A stretch of DNA of 64,000 bases from contig CM042899.1 of the NCBI GenBank assembly GCA_023653625.1, positions 4,426,501 to 4,490,500 of the forward strand, in the 5' to 3' direction. Below the pieces are notes generated by a model, which was given only the letters and a program-made list of their open reading frames with translations, was not told the origin of the DNA and did no database searches. Below, in pieces: positions 24,413 through 35,645 of the stretch. A program made the translations under genes and the position numbers. This DNA comes from Triadica sebifera (taxonomy: Eukaryota; Streptophyta; Magnoliopsida; Malpighiales; Euphorbiaceae). Each line of letters starts with the position of its first letter. The first letter of the stretch is position 1.

Positions 24413-25675
24413 AGAGGGTTCTTATACCACTATTGGATTTTGAAGATGAATCTCATTCATAAAACGCAACTAAAAAATAAAATTTTTAAAATCCGAAACA
24501 AGAATCTTGCTTGTGCAATTAAACTAATTTATCAAAACTTAGAGATAAAAAATTATACCTTATAATTTCTTGATTTATTCTTCAAATTTTCACTTTATTG
24601 GGTTATTGCAAATCATAACAATACACTTTAGAACGTCTCTAATATTAATCCACGTGAAAATAAGAGAAGAAAATACAAAAGAAATCATTGAATACACCTC
24701 AAAATGCTAGAAATGGTGTATGCTCAATTTGAGAGAATAAGAAAAATAATTATTATTTTTTTAATTTCTTAATTTACAAAAATAATTTTCAGAATTTTAA
24801 ACTTTTCAAAAATATTTTTATCCCTAAAATAGTTTAGGTACAAAGTGCACAAAACAAGAAGAGGGAGTTTAGGATTTTGGCTTAATTGGCCTTAATTAGC
24901 CTTAATTGGCCAATTAGGCCAGCTGCTGGCTAGTAGCCTAGCAGCCCGCACTGGTCTGTACGGGTTTGTGACCCCCAGAACGATTTTTTCATGTGACCTT
25001 ATCTCGGTCTGTCTGAAAATAATTTTCTCATATTTTTAGATCTCATCTAAGACTATTTTACTCATTCTTCGCATCTCCAATGCATGTGACTCATTAGGTT
25101 TTTTATTAAATTGGCCACTTAAATTAACAATTAATTTAAGCAAGTCACGAGCGGTATCTAGCAACACATTATGATCTCAAATTAATCAGAAAGTTAGTGG
25201 TTTGACTACGAATCTTTCCATAGACAATTTCCATGCAATTATTTCTTTCATCATTTTATACCCCACTTGGTGTGACACATTAGGCTCTTGGTTATATTGA
25301 CCACTTAAATTAACAATTAATTTAAGCAAGTTATGAACAATATCTATCAACATATCATGAACCCCAATTGACCGGAAAGTTAGTAGTTTGACTACAAATC
25401 ATTGCATAGAAAATTTACGTGCAATTATTCCTTTCACCATTCTATACCCCACTTGATTCAGAGTATGGACATATGTCAACTCCTATTAGACTGACTATGT
25501 CATATCTGGTCCAAGTGATGTTAGTTTTTATCCTTGAGACTCATTACTCTATTAGACATATCATTGAAGACTATCTTCATGATATTTTCACTTCGACCAG
25601 ACATATCATTTAATAATCAAATAAATTTTTACAATAAGTGTTAAAGGTGATTGCCTTTAGAGAACTTCTCTAACA
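24412..25675 (-). repeat. 5' LTR of copia A with PBS-like site
   Basis: The LTR runs 24431-25675; minus-strand start TGTTAGAGAAGTTCTC. A decayed PBS, TGGTATAAGAAC, lies at about 24418-24429. It lacks some 450 bp present in the copia C LTR (around 52260-52660), so it carries an internal deletion. Confidence 0.8.
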
Positions 25676-26145
25676 CCCTCTACTTTCATGTAGGAAAGAA
25701 TATCTCTTTTTATTCCATATCTCATATGGAGTAACATCAACTGACTTATAAGGGACTCTATTTAGTATATAAATAGAAGTCTCTAGTGCATGACCCCAAA
25801 AGGACTTAGGTAAATTTGCAAAGCCCATCATAGACCTCATCATGTCTAACAAGTTTCGGTTTCTCCTTTCAGCCACACTATTTTGTTGTGGCTATAAGAT
25901 GGAGTACATTGAGATAAAATATCATTATCTCTTAGATAACCTTGAAACTCTTGTCTTAAGTATTCTCCATCTCGATCTAATTTAAGTATTTTAATACTTT
26001 TTCTATTTATTTATCTATTTCATTTTTTAAATTCTTTGAACTTTTCAAAAGCTTCAGGTTTATATTTCATCAGATATAAGTACCCAAATCATGAATAATC
26101 ATCGATAAAGGTAATGAAGTAGATAAAACCAGCTAGGGAATTAAA
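25676..26145 (-). pseudogene. Copia B integrase fragment
   Basis: Minus-strand ORF 25876-25670: AERRNRNLLDMMRSMMGFANLP, FWGHALETSIYILNRVPYKS and DVTPYEIWNKK, the end of a copia integrase core including the Glu of AERRN. Upstream core sequence continues decayed to 26145. It is Tork-type, close to the copia A integrase but a separate copy. Copia A begins directly at 25675, so A inserted in, or was joined to, this gene. No LTR for B is seen. Confidence 0.85.
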
Positions 26146-26556
26146 AAGTCTCTTATATCATTGTAATAATCACCTGATCCATAGATATACATAGGACTCA
26201 GGTGTATAAATCATACGACCCACAGATATGCACATGACCAATAGTATTAAGATCCACAAATATTTATAGGATCAAAAATAATTTCACATGATCCACAAAT
26301 AATTACCATATTAACATTCTAACAATACTCTAATTCAAGGTCTAGGCTAATATAAAAATACTCACAATTTTCCAAATACCTTTAGATTTCATAAATCACC
26401 TTTTTATAGTATAAAATATACTTCATGCCAAGTCACATAAATAAATACCTGTAAATTTCTAAATTCATTTCATATTTACTAATAAAATTCTTGCAATATT
26501 AAAATCAAATTAAATCTACGTATATCACAAACTTGGTAAATACTTCACTTTATGTA

Positions 26557-26559
<3 letters not shown>

Positions 26560-26622
<63 letters not shown>
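26560..26622. repeat. (TA)n microsatellite
   Basis: An uninterrupted TA/AT dinucleotide run of about 60 bases inside LTR E. The repeating Tyr-Ile translation across it is an artefact. Confidence 0.95.
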
Positions 26623-26624
<2 letters not shown>

Positions 26625-27408
26625 TCTTATAAGTAATAGCACTAACCTCTTTATATTTTACCAGTATCTGTCGACTCTTTCTTTTTATATTGAATCGACG
26701 CTTATCCTAACGTTGCGCTTAATAATAAATAAATTTTTATTTAATTATCATGCCACACAAATTTTAAAATTCTAGCAAAAGTAAAATCTTTCGACTACAC
26801 CCCCACTCTCACGTATATCAAATCCTATTATAGAAATTTTTCTCGTTATATATGTTTAACGGGTAGTTCAAGTTTCCGATGGTTGACACACTTATTGATA
26901 CGACCAAAAATTTTAAATATTATTTTCTCTTATAATAATTAATTTTCCTTATTGTTTCTCGTCCATAACTATTTTTCTTTATTATTTTCGTTTTTCCCTT
27001 AATTTTCATCTTTCTTTATAAATTCCATTTTCTAACTACAAATTCTCATAAATTCCATAAATGCCCTAAAAAAATCCAAATAAACTCCTTTAATCACCTT
27101 AATTCATTTTCTTTCATTTTCCATTACTAATTTCACCAAAATCATATGTAAGTATTTCAAATAAAATTTTCAATAATTTGGCTAGAAATCCAAAAATTCA
27201 CCAAAAATTGTACTAATTATTCCTTCAACTCCAAAAATTATTTTCCACTTACAAATATCCCAATTAACTCCATTTCAAACAATTTAAGGTATAATTCCTC
27301 CAAAATAATATTTCAAAATTTTGGCTATAATTATGGAAATTCCGCAAAAATTTCACAAATATTATTTTTATCCAATTTCCACCATTTCTACCATCCTCAC
27401 ACCTCATT

Positions 27409-27413
27409 CAACT
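27409..27413. other. Target-site duplication CAACT (left, SIRE)
   Basis: Matches 36820-36824 exactly, next to the TG...CA ends of the element. Confidence 0.93.
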
Positions 27414-28548
27414 TGTTGCCCAGATATTGAACCAATAAGGGGGGTTGAATTTGATATTAAAAATTCTTAACTTTTAAGTGCGGAAAGAAAAGTTAACTAG
27501 AGTATGGATAGGAAGATATCACACAAGCAATTTATAGAGGTTCGGGTGTGAACAAACCCTACTCCTCTCCCCAATCTCAATTGGGAGTTTCACTAACACA
27601 CTAAGTGTTATAATTGATTTTTACAAGCTTACTTCCAACTATGGTGTTTCTATCAATGGATCACACCTAACCCAGAAATCTTTTGTGTTTTAACGGCTCA
27701 CACAATAAACCAATTCATTGTGTTTTAATGGCTCACACAAATAATCCTTACAAGTGTTCTACTCTTAACCTAATATACCCAAACTCAGTTGAGTAGTATA
27801 TTACAAGGAGAAACACTCACAAATCTATAATGCGCAAAAATAATGAGCAAAAAGATTTTTACAGAGAATTAAAGTTTCGTTGAAAGTAATTAATGCATAA
27901 ATGGCTACAACAAGATTTTTATTTGAAGTAATTGCTATTTTCTTGTTCTGGATTCATGAATGACTTTCATTTATACTTACATGGTGAATTATATCCATTT
28001 GGATGCATTTAATGCGAAAATAGCCGTTGCACCAACTCTTAATTTCGCGTCTGACATGTTTCTCTTTTCTCCTTCACGGTCGTGAATATGTGTGTCACAG
28101 TCATGAATGTTCTTCCAAGCCGTGACTCAAGTGGTGACTCTGACCGTGAGGCATTCTGGAAGGAATTGAAGTGTTTGATCACAGACGTGAAATTATTCTT
28201 TCACGGGCATGAATATCCTTCCAAGCCGTGATCCAAGTGGTGACTCTAGTTGTGAAGCTCTCTGGAAGAATTTGACATGTTTTCTCATGGGCGTGACTGA
28301 TATGATCATTCACGGTTGCTATGATCCTTCATAGCCGTGAACTGTAAATGTTGGGTAGTTGGCGCTAAGCTATATCACGGGCGTGAACATGCTATTTCTT
28401 CAATTTTTGACTTTTGAAGATAGTATTCCATTATTGCATCATATTCCATACCCTATTTAATAAACTTAGAAAACAAGTATGTTAAATACATTATTACTAT
28501 TTTATTTGTTAGCATCAAAATGATGGAAATACCTCTCAAGGTTCAACA
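27414..28548 (-). repeat. 3' LTR of SIRE element (1135 bp)
   Basis: Plus-strand ends TGTTGCCCAGATATTG and GGTTCAACA. It carries a dense cluster of TTCACGGNCGTGAA-type sites at 28070-28390 (for example 28073-28086, 28200-28213, 28374-28387). Confidence 0.92.
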
Positions 28549-29100
28549 ATCTCCCCCTTTTTGATGGTGACAAATAATCTAGCAATATGTGCTTTTGAGA
28601 AGTCTCCCCCTCAAAAGATGCTTAAGATAAAAAATTGCTGAAGTGCAAGAATTGTAAAGAATGATGAAGTGTAGCATGGGTACTTGCTTCCTAGTTTAGG
28701 TGTATGCAAGGTATATGCAAAGTATATCCAATGTATACCAAAGTTTTGTGTATAACTAGTTAAGTATATGCAAAATATATTGAAGATATATTCAAAGTAT
28801 ATCAAGTTGTTTGCTTTTCACTAGTTAAGTATATACAAAGTATATTGAAGGTATATTCCAAGTATCAACACATTTGCATTCATGTAACTTGCATATTCAT
28901 TTAATTCAATTATATTGCTAGGTTCTTCCCCTTTTGTCATCAACAAAAAAAAACATAAAAGATAAATTACAAGGGAAAAATAATGCAATTATATTAATAT
29001 CAAATGGGAAAGTACAAAGGTTTGAAAAGGAAATTAAAGTCCTGTACCAATACTAGAAACTAATAAGCAAAATGAATAAAAAAAACAAAAAACAACTAAA
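28549..29100 (-). promoter_or_regulatory. Multiple polypurine tracts and GTATAT repeats before 3' LTR
   Basis: Three purine tracts on the minus strand: AAAAAGGGGGAGAT directly at the LTR (28549-28562), CTTTTGAGGGGGAGAC (about 28597-28613) and GACAAAAGGGGAAGAACC (about 28920-28938). Repeated PPTs upstream of the 3' LTR are known for Sireviruses. Between them, 28690-28865 holds repeated AAGTATATNCAAAGTATATT-like units in direct orientation. Confidence 0.75.
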
Positions 29101-30226
29101 GCTCTAGCTAGATTTGGAGAGGCTTTCCATGCGAGACTCCATGAAATCTTTGAGGTTCTTCAACCTCTCATCCATCGAAGCCTGCAATTGGTCAAAATGA
29201 GGTGCCAAAAGGTCAGCCACCTACTGAGCCAAGTTCGGTATGGAGGTCGAGGATTGTCCAACTTCCTGCTCAACCTCTGGGATCGCTTTCTTGACTCGAA
29301 CTCTTTTTCTTTGTTGGATTCCTTGGAGGCCAGCTTTGAAGTCATCCGAATCATTGTCTTCCCAAATAATCTCACTAGCTATATTGGTGAAGCAGTAGTA
29401 GATGTTATTCTCATGAACAATGCAAACCGCCGCTCCCATTTTATAAAAGACTCGATGTCTAGCCGGTCTCTAGGATGTGCTGGTACGAGGTTGAAGTTGT
29501 GCTCTTCTAGCTTCAGATAACCAAGCTTTATAGCAAGGTGAGTCACGTACCCATTGATCAAAATGTCTCCTGAGGGTTTTATAGCAATTTAGAATAGATG
29601 GTTTGCAAACCATCGAGATAGAGCCACTATTAGGCCTCTCTGGGCCATCTCCAGGCGAAATAGCTCAGATTTCTGAATTGAACCGTTGCTGTCCCCTCTA
29701 GAAAAGATGCTATAGGTCAGAAACCTATACAAGTACTTGTGCACTGGTGATCGAAGTCCCAGCTGACGTCCCAGCTGCAGTCGAGTCCAAAATGAGTCCA
29801 TGCCTGAGTGGCATAGAAGTCTACCTCACTTTCATTGAGTATACCATTAGAGGAAAGGTTGAACGTGTCACCAAACTCCATTGTAGTGAGGGTGTTTGGA
29901 TGTTTGTAGAGTTGAAATTTCACGGTGCTGGTGGGAGAGACTTGTAGGGTGCTAAGGAACTCAAGGGTAGGTTCCCTTATCATAGGTTGATGTATATCAA
30001 CAAAATCTTTTAGATGACAAGCTTGAAGTCGTTCTGTCATGCTTGTCTCAAAACCAAAGGTCCTGACAGCGTGCAATTCAAATGATCGAGAGGAAAGAAG
30101 TGGTCTTCTCTTGAGAACCGAGTACCTTGGATGACAGTGCTTCGGAATGATATTGAGAAGGTAGTTCGTGTACCTTCTTGGAGCATGAGACTTATTTATG
30201 GTGCCTTTGGAGGAGTCAGGTTCCAT
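29100..30226 (-). pseudogene. Envelope-like / ATHILA ORF1-like extra ORF of SIRE element
   Basis: Located after pol, where Sireviruses may carry an env-like gene. The minus-strand start at 30226 gives MEPDSSKGTINKSHAPRR, then LKDFVDIHQPMIREPTLEFL, STVKFQLYKHPNTLTTMEFG; after a frame change, HKYLYRFLTYSIFSRGDSNG and IQKSELFRLEMA; then INGYVTHLAIKLGYL; and a charged Lys/Glu/Arg-rich tail. The pattern of a PTLEFL-type segment followed by FLTYSIFSRGDS resembles the plant retrotransposon ORF1 (ATHILA-type) family; that is inference from memory of the family. No clear signal peptide or strong membrane segment is seen, so env function is doubtful. Confidence 0.65.
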
Positions 30227-30239
30227 TTTTGGTTTTGAA

Positions 30240-31060
30240 ATTGATTCTTGAAGAGAGAAAAAATCTGATAGGATATTTGAAGAGTACCTAGTGATTTATG
30301 ATTTCTGATGATTGAAATAGTTTTTGAAGGTATTTATAGATGGAGAATGTTGTTAGGGGGCCATAATCTATGAAATGGTATTGAATGGTGATAAATGAGA
30401 GAAGTTGGAGAGTTCGAAATGAGAGAAATAATGGTAGAAAAATATTTATAGCTGACATATTCACGGGCGTGAAAAATAAGTCACGGGCATGAAATGTCTT
30501 GTTCACGGTTTGCTGAATAGGCACTCTACTCGTGATGAAGAATATCAAATGATTCATGGTCATGACATTTAATGGTCACGGGCGTGGATGATGAAATATC
30601 ACGGTGGTGACAAATGAGTCACGGTTATGAAGTACAATATTCACTATTTGTGACTGTGAGACAAAGCGTGAATGCTTCTGTAAGTATTTGGTGGAAATGT
30701 TCTCAGTCGTGAACAAAGAGTTTCACAGGAGTGACAAAAAAAAGTTATGGGTGTGAAACATAGTCTTCACTACATTCAACCGTGAAGCATGTCGTGAAGC
30801 AAGGCGTGAAAGCTACTGGAGCTTTTGGCGATTATGATCACGACCGTGAATATATGTCATGGGCATGAACTGCCTAAAATCCTCATTAAATAAAACTAAG
30901 TTTAAAACAAGACCAAAGGATTTCTAAGGTGCTTCTATCCCCTAAAACATATATTTCTATCTAGTTAGCCGTTTCATACCTTAAAAGATGAGACAATAAC
31001 ACAAGATTAACAATCAAGGTTCGACAAATTTGGCAATCATAAAGTTAATCCATCAATCAT
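30240..31060. repeat. Non-coding spacer with dense CACGGGCGTG cluster
   Basis: Between the pol end and the extra ORF. Contains TTCACGGGCGTGAA at 30460-30473 and many variants from 30480 to 30870 (TCACGGGCATGAA, GTCACGGGCGTGGA, ATCACGACCGTGAA). No open frame of note. Confidence 0.8.
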
Positions 31061-32460
31061 ACCAAGCTCTCTTCTTATAAGTTAAATCTTTCTTCATTTA
31101 GAGACTTAGTGAAGATATATGTGAATTAATTGTCTGTGTTTATAAATTTCAATACAACATCTCCATATTGAACATGATCTCTAATAAAATGATGTCTTAT
31201 GTCAATATGCTTACTTCTAGAGTGTTGAATGGGATTCTTAGATAGATTTATAGCACTTGTATTGTCACATCTGATAGATATATGGTCCATACTATGACCA
31301 TAATCCTTAAGTTGTTGTTTCATCTAAAGGGTTTGTGTACAACAACATCCTGCAGCCACATACTCCGCTTCAGCTGTAGAAAGAGCAATTGAAACTTGTT
31401 TCTTGATAAACCAATAAACTAAGCATTCACCAATAAAGTGACAAGTACCTGAAGTACTTTTTCTATCCAAAAGACTTCCAGCATAATCAGTATCTGAATA
31501 TCCTATAATGTGAAAGGATGAATTTCTAGGATACCATAAACCTAGATGCAATGAGCCATGTAAATATTTGAAAATTCTTTTCACAGCATTCAAATGTGAT
31601 TCTTTAGGACATGATTGAAAATGAGCACATAAGCATACACTATACATTATATCGGGTCTCGAGACAGTAAGATACAAGAGTGATCCGATCATATGTCTAT
31701 AGAGCTTTTCATTAATGCTCTCACCCTTTTCATCCTTGTCTAATTTTGTTGATGTGCTCATTGGAGTCTTGGCATTTTTGCATCCTTCCATTCCAAATTT
31801 CTTAATTAAGTCTTTGGCATATTTGGATTGGTTGATGAATATGCCCTCATTGCCTTGTTTTATTTGTAGACGAGGAAGAACTTGAGATCACCCATCATGC
31901 TCATTTCGAATTCCCTAGTCATACACTTAGCAAATTTTTGGCAAAGCAATTCATTAGTATACCTAAATATGATGTCATCAACATAAATTTGAACAATTAG
32001 AATATCATGCTTATGTTTTTTAATAAATAAAATAGTGTCACATTCCCCTTTGTAAAATTATTTTCTAAAAGAAAAGAACTTAGTTTTCATACCAAGCTCT
32101 TGGGGCTTGTTTCAAACCATATCAAGCTTTTGAAAGTTTAAATACATGGTTAGGCAAATTATGGCTTTCAAAACCTGGTGGTTGTTCTACATAAACTTCT
32201 TCTTCTATAAAACCATTAAAAAAAAAAATCACTTTTGACATCCATTTGAAAGAGTTTGAAATTCATATGGCATGCATATGCTAAAAGTATTCTTATGGCT
32301 TCTAATCTAGGTACAGGAGCATAGGTCTCATCATAATCTATTCTTTCTTCCTGATTATATCCTTTTGCAACTAACCTAGCCTTATTCCTAATTATTGAAC
32401 CTTGTTCATCTAGTTTATTCCTAAATACGCATTTACTTCCAATGATTTGATGCTCATTGG
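31060..32460 (-). pseudogene. Copia RT and RNase H (SIRE)
   Basis: From 32460 the minus strand reads HQIIGSKCVFRNKLDEQG, YDETYAPVPRLEAIRILLAY, then a broken middle with VDDIIF near 31990. RNase H keeps two open pieces: MEGCKNAKTPMSTSTKL, GSLLYLTVSRPDIMYSVCL, KRIFKYLHGSLHLGLWY and GYSDTDYAGSLLDRKSTSG (31791-31324), then IRCDNTSAINLSKNPIQHSR and KHIDIRHHFIRDHV (31323-31126). A stop divides them at 31324. The domain layout is that of a full-length copia polymerase with scattered stops. Confidence 0.88.
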
Positions 32461-32499
32461 GTCTCGGAACTAAGGTTCATACCTTACTTCTCTCAAATT

Positions 32500-33200
32500 G
32501 GTTGAGTTCCTCAAGTAAACTCTAAAATATGATATTATAGGCTTTCTTCCTTTCTATAACTCAAATGAAGTTTTGTTTAAGAAAGGTCTTTTGAAAACTA
32601 GATTTCAAATATAATATGCAGTATTTATGGCTTCGGCCCAAAAGTAAGTTGGTAAACCATACTCATTGAGCATTGTTCGAGCCATTTCAATTAAAGTTCG
32701 ATTTTTCCTTTCGACCACCCCATTTTGTTGAGGTGTCCTAGGAGAGGAAACATTCTATGAAATGCCATGTTCTAGACAAAAATTTTCGAAGTTTTCATTT
32801 TCAAATTCTTTTCCATGATCACTTCTTATTTTTGAAATATAATATCCTTTTTCATTTTGAACTCTCTTTGCAAAGTTTTTGAAAGTTTCAAAAGCATCGC
32901 TATTTTGAGCTAAGAAAATTGCGAAGTGAATCTAGAGTAGTCATCGACGATGACAAAGGCATAATGTTTACCTTCTAAGCTTGCAATCCTAGTAGGTCCA
33001 AAAAGATCTAGATGCAGGAGTTGTAGAGGTTTTGAGGTACTTACAATGTTTTTGGATTTGAAGGATGACATGTGTTGTTTTCCTCTTTGGCAGGGTTCAC
33101 ATGTCTCGTCTTTTTCAAATTTGACTTTTGATAGTCCCTTTACCAACTCTCATTTGTTGAGGCTTTGAATTAAATCCATGCTTGCATGACCAAGCCTTCT
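32500..33200 (-). pseudogene. Copia integrase (SIRE)
   Basis: Zinc-binding end and start of core: VKGLSKVKFEKDETCEPCQR, KSKNIVSTSKPLQLLHLDLF, GPTRIASLEGKHYAFVIVDD, YSRFT (33146-32910). The C-terminal part of the core, with NGVVERKNRTL-like and MARTMLNEYGLPTYFWAEAI-like text, is readable at 32740-32620. Integrase would join the cDNA to host DNA. Frame changes and stops separate the pieces. Confidence 0.87.
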
Positions 33201-33229
33201 ATGCCACAGCCAAGTTTCATCACTAGTAG

Positions 33230-33640
33230 TCACAAGACACTTAGAGGAAAGGTTAGATATTTTGTGTAAGTCTATTATGTAGGTATTCACATCTTTACTT
33301 CCTTTAAATATCTATTGGCCATTAATAGAGGTTACAAGACATTCATTAGAAGTAAAGATTACTTGGTTTCACTTATCACATAATTAACTTAGACTTAACA
33401 AGTTATGTTTCAAACCATCAACAAGTAAGACATCTTTAATGAAAGTAGTACCATTAATACCAATAGAGCCAATGCCAATTACCTTACCCTTAGCATTGTT
33501 TCCAAAGGTTATTTTACCTCCATCAATACTTTTGATTTCATTGAAAAGTTATTTGTCTCCGGTCATATGCCTTGAGCATCCACTATCTACTAGCCAAGCA
33601 TTTTTGTTTATTGTGGACTTGAGGCATACCTATAGAATCA
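33230..33640 (-). pseudogene. Copia protease (SIRE)
   Basis: The minus strand around 33610-33420 reads WLVDSGCSRHMTGDK, a stop, then FNEIKSIDGGKITFGNNAKG and a GIGSIG...LLVDGLKHNLLSLS-like stretch. DSG is the catalytic triplet of copia proteases. One stop lies inside the domain and more follow in the linker to integrase. Confidence 0.85.
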
Positions 33641-33704
33641 CAATTCAAGTATTATTTTTAGGTACCTAAATGAGCTTGAGTCCTTAGGGGTTAGCACATG
33701 AAGG

Positions 33705-35586
33705 TTACCAATGAGCCTTCCTTATCCAGCAATATCTATTTATATGACCAAATTTCATACAATAATTACATTGTTTTACTCTAAATATGATTTTTGGTCT
33801 TACTATGCTTTTGAATGCCATTTTTATATTAGGTAGAGTTTGTGAGCAATGGCATGCACAAGCATGATGACTTGGTGCTTTTCTAGGTGCATGCTTCTTA
33901 TACATAAAAGCATGATTAGCCTTTTGAGGTTTCCTTCTTAGGCTTACCAACCTTTGATCATTCCACTTATGTATAGAAGGTTTAGTATATGTGGTGCACT
34001 TAGCCCTTGGGGCTGTTACAGCTAATGTGGAGATATGGGATTCAGTTGACTTAACAAAAGTAGTCTTATGAGATGAAGATGATGTACCCTTAAATCCTAG
34101 ACCATGTCTAATTAAGGGTGGTCTTTGAGACATAATGAGAGTATCTAAACCCTCATTTCCCTTGTGAAATTTTGAAATGGAGTTTCTAAGTTCCTAAACT
34201 TCATTTTTCAAATTATTGTTTTCTTTAAGCAAGGATTTAGTTGAGGGTCTTGAGGAGTACTCATCTAATGATTTTTGAAGATATTCATTAGATGATTTAA
34301 GCTCAAAGTTCTCATTTTCTAAAACATCCATTTTGATTTTCAAACTAGAAATGTTATTTTTATAAGTATTAAATTTACTTCTATATTTTTATAGTTCTAG
34401 ATTCAATACTTCTATTAAGCTTTGCTCATCATCATCCTCACTATCACTATCATTATCACTACTATCATTATTGAACGAGTATGAGTGAAGTGATCCTACC
34501 TTATCCGAGAAATGATCCTCTATAGCCATGAAGCATAGGTTGACCTGTTCACTTTCATTGTCATCTTTTTCACTTGAAGAGCTTTCGTCATCCCATGTGG
34601 CTTTGTGGCCTTTCTCCCTATTGTCTCTTTGGTATTTGCTCTTATGCTCTTGAGCCTTGGACATTCCAGTTTAATATGTCCTTTATTCCCAAATTCATAG
34701 CACTTTACCTCCTCTTTACTTGTTTGAGAGTCATTTGAGGCCTGTTTGAGATTTCTTTGCTTGAATTTTCTAGAGTTTCCCATTCTCTTCTCAATTATTC
34801 TTTTCAGCCTTTTTGAGAGCATAACAATGTCCTTATTAGCATCATCACTCTTTTCTTCATCATCTTCAACTTCTTCTTGAGATTTTGAAGTAGAGGCTTT
34901 TAGTGCTAGAGGTTTTTTTTTCTAGCTCGGCTTCAAGCTCTCTATCTCTTTTCATTGCCATTTCATGTATTAGAAGTTTGCCAATAAGCACATCGGTATT
35001 CATGAGACTTATGTCTTCATTGGCCTCTTCTATACTAACAACTCTTGAATCGTAATCTTTGAGAGAAAGACTTCTCAGAATTTTGTTATTTACATCTTCC
35101 AAGCTTGTGTTTTCCAAGCTTTCTCATCCCATTTATGAAGGCTAGAAGACGGTTCCCCATATTGGTGATTGACTCATTGGATTTCATCTTGAAGAGTTCA
35201 TACTCTGAAGTAAGAAGTTGAATCTTCTTGGATTTAACTTGCTTTGTTCCTTCATGATAGTTTTCCAATGTTTTCCACACACTATATGCAGTTGGGCAGT
35301 GTTGTATTCTGCCACATTCTTCAGTGGATAATGAGCTTGAGAGAATTGTCATTGCCTTCTTGTTTTTGAAATTTGCTCTTCTTTGAGGCTCTGTCCAATC
35401 ATTTCTTGATAGGATTTCTTCTTCACCATTAACTCCTCTTCTAGTTGGTGGTGTCCATTCTTTCCGAACACTATCCCAGACTTCAATTCCTTCACTATCC
35501 AGATATGTCTCCATCCAGAACTTCTAATGAGCATAATTTGCTCCATCAAAGTAAGGCTTAAGACTTTGGAATCCTTCATTGGCCAT
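33705..35586 (-). pseudogene. SIRE-type Gag, long, two zinc knuckles
   Basis: The minus-strand ATG at 35586 gives MANEGFQSLKPYFDGANYAH followed at once by a stop where Trp is expected, then KFWMETYLDSEGIEVWDSV and YSVWKTLENYHEGTKQVKSK. Later: a coiled-coil-like Glu/Lys segment, a first knuckle CYEFGNKGHIKLEC with its second Cys lost, an acidic segment (DDESSSSEKDDNESEQVNLC, then many Asp/Ser), and a second knuckle CNYCMKFGHINRYC (about 33760) that is intact. The length of about 620 residues fits Sirevirus Gag, larger than other copia Gags. Several stops and frame changes. Confidence 0.87.
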
Positions 35587-35624
35587 TTCTTGATCTTTGC
35601 TAGCATTGTTTAGCCTTTTATGCT

Positions 35625-35643
35625 AGACTAGGCTCTGACACCA
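35625..35643 (-). promoter_or_regulatory. Primer-binding site of SIRE element
   Basis: The minus strand reads TGGTGTCAGAGCCTAGTC just after the 5' LTR end, close to the initiator-Met complement. Confidence 0.85.
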
Positions 35644-35645
35644 AT

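Larger units (their letters stand above)
10857..25675 (-). mobile_element. Ty1/copia element A (Tork-type), nested and broken
   Basis: Minus-strand order: 5' LTR (25675-24431), PBS-like site, 2.1-kb leader, gag start, element 3 insertion (14620-21951), rest of gag and protease, integrase, RT, RNase H, PPT, partial 3' LTR. The Gag start (SVNLRSLTESNKL, FLDWLRNLRIVL) and RNase H tail (HQRSKYVLRRYHLIREI, DPLTKPLPQ) are typical of the Tork lineage. The right end lies in the integrase gene of copia B. Every coding segment is disrupted. Confidence 0.85.

Noticed and set aside
26533..26775. Frame with a long Tyr-Ile run
   Set aside because: (TA)n microsatellite translation.
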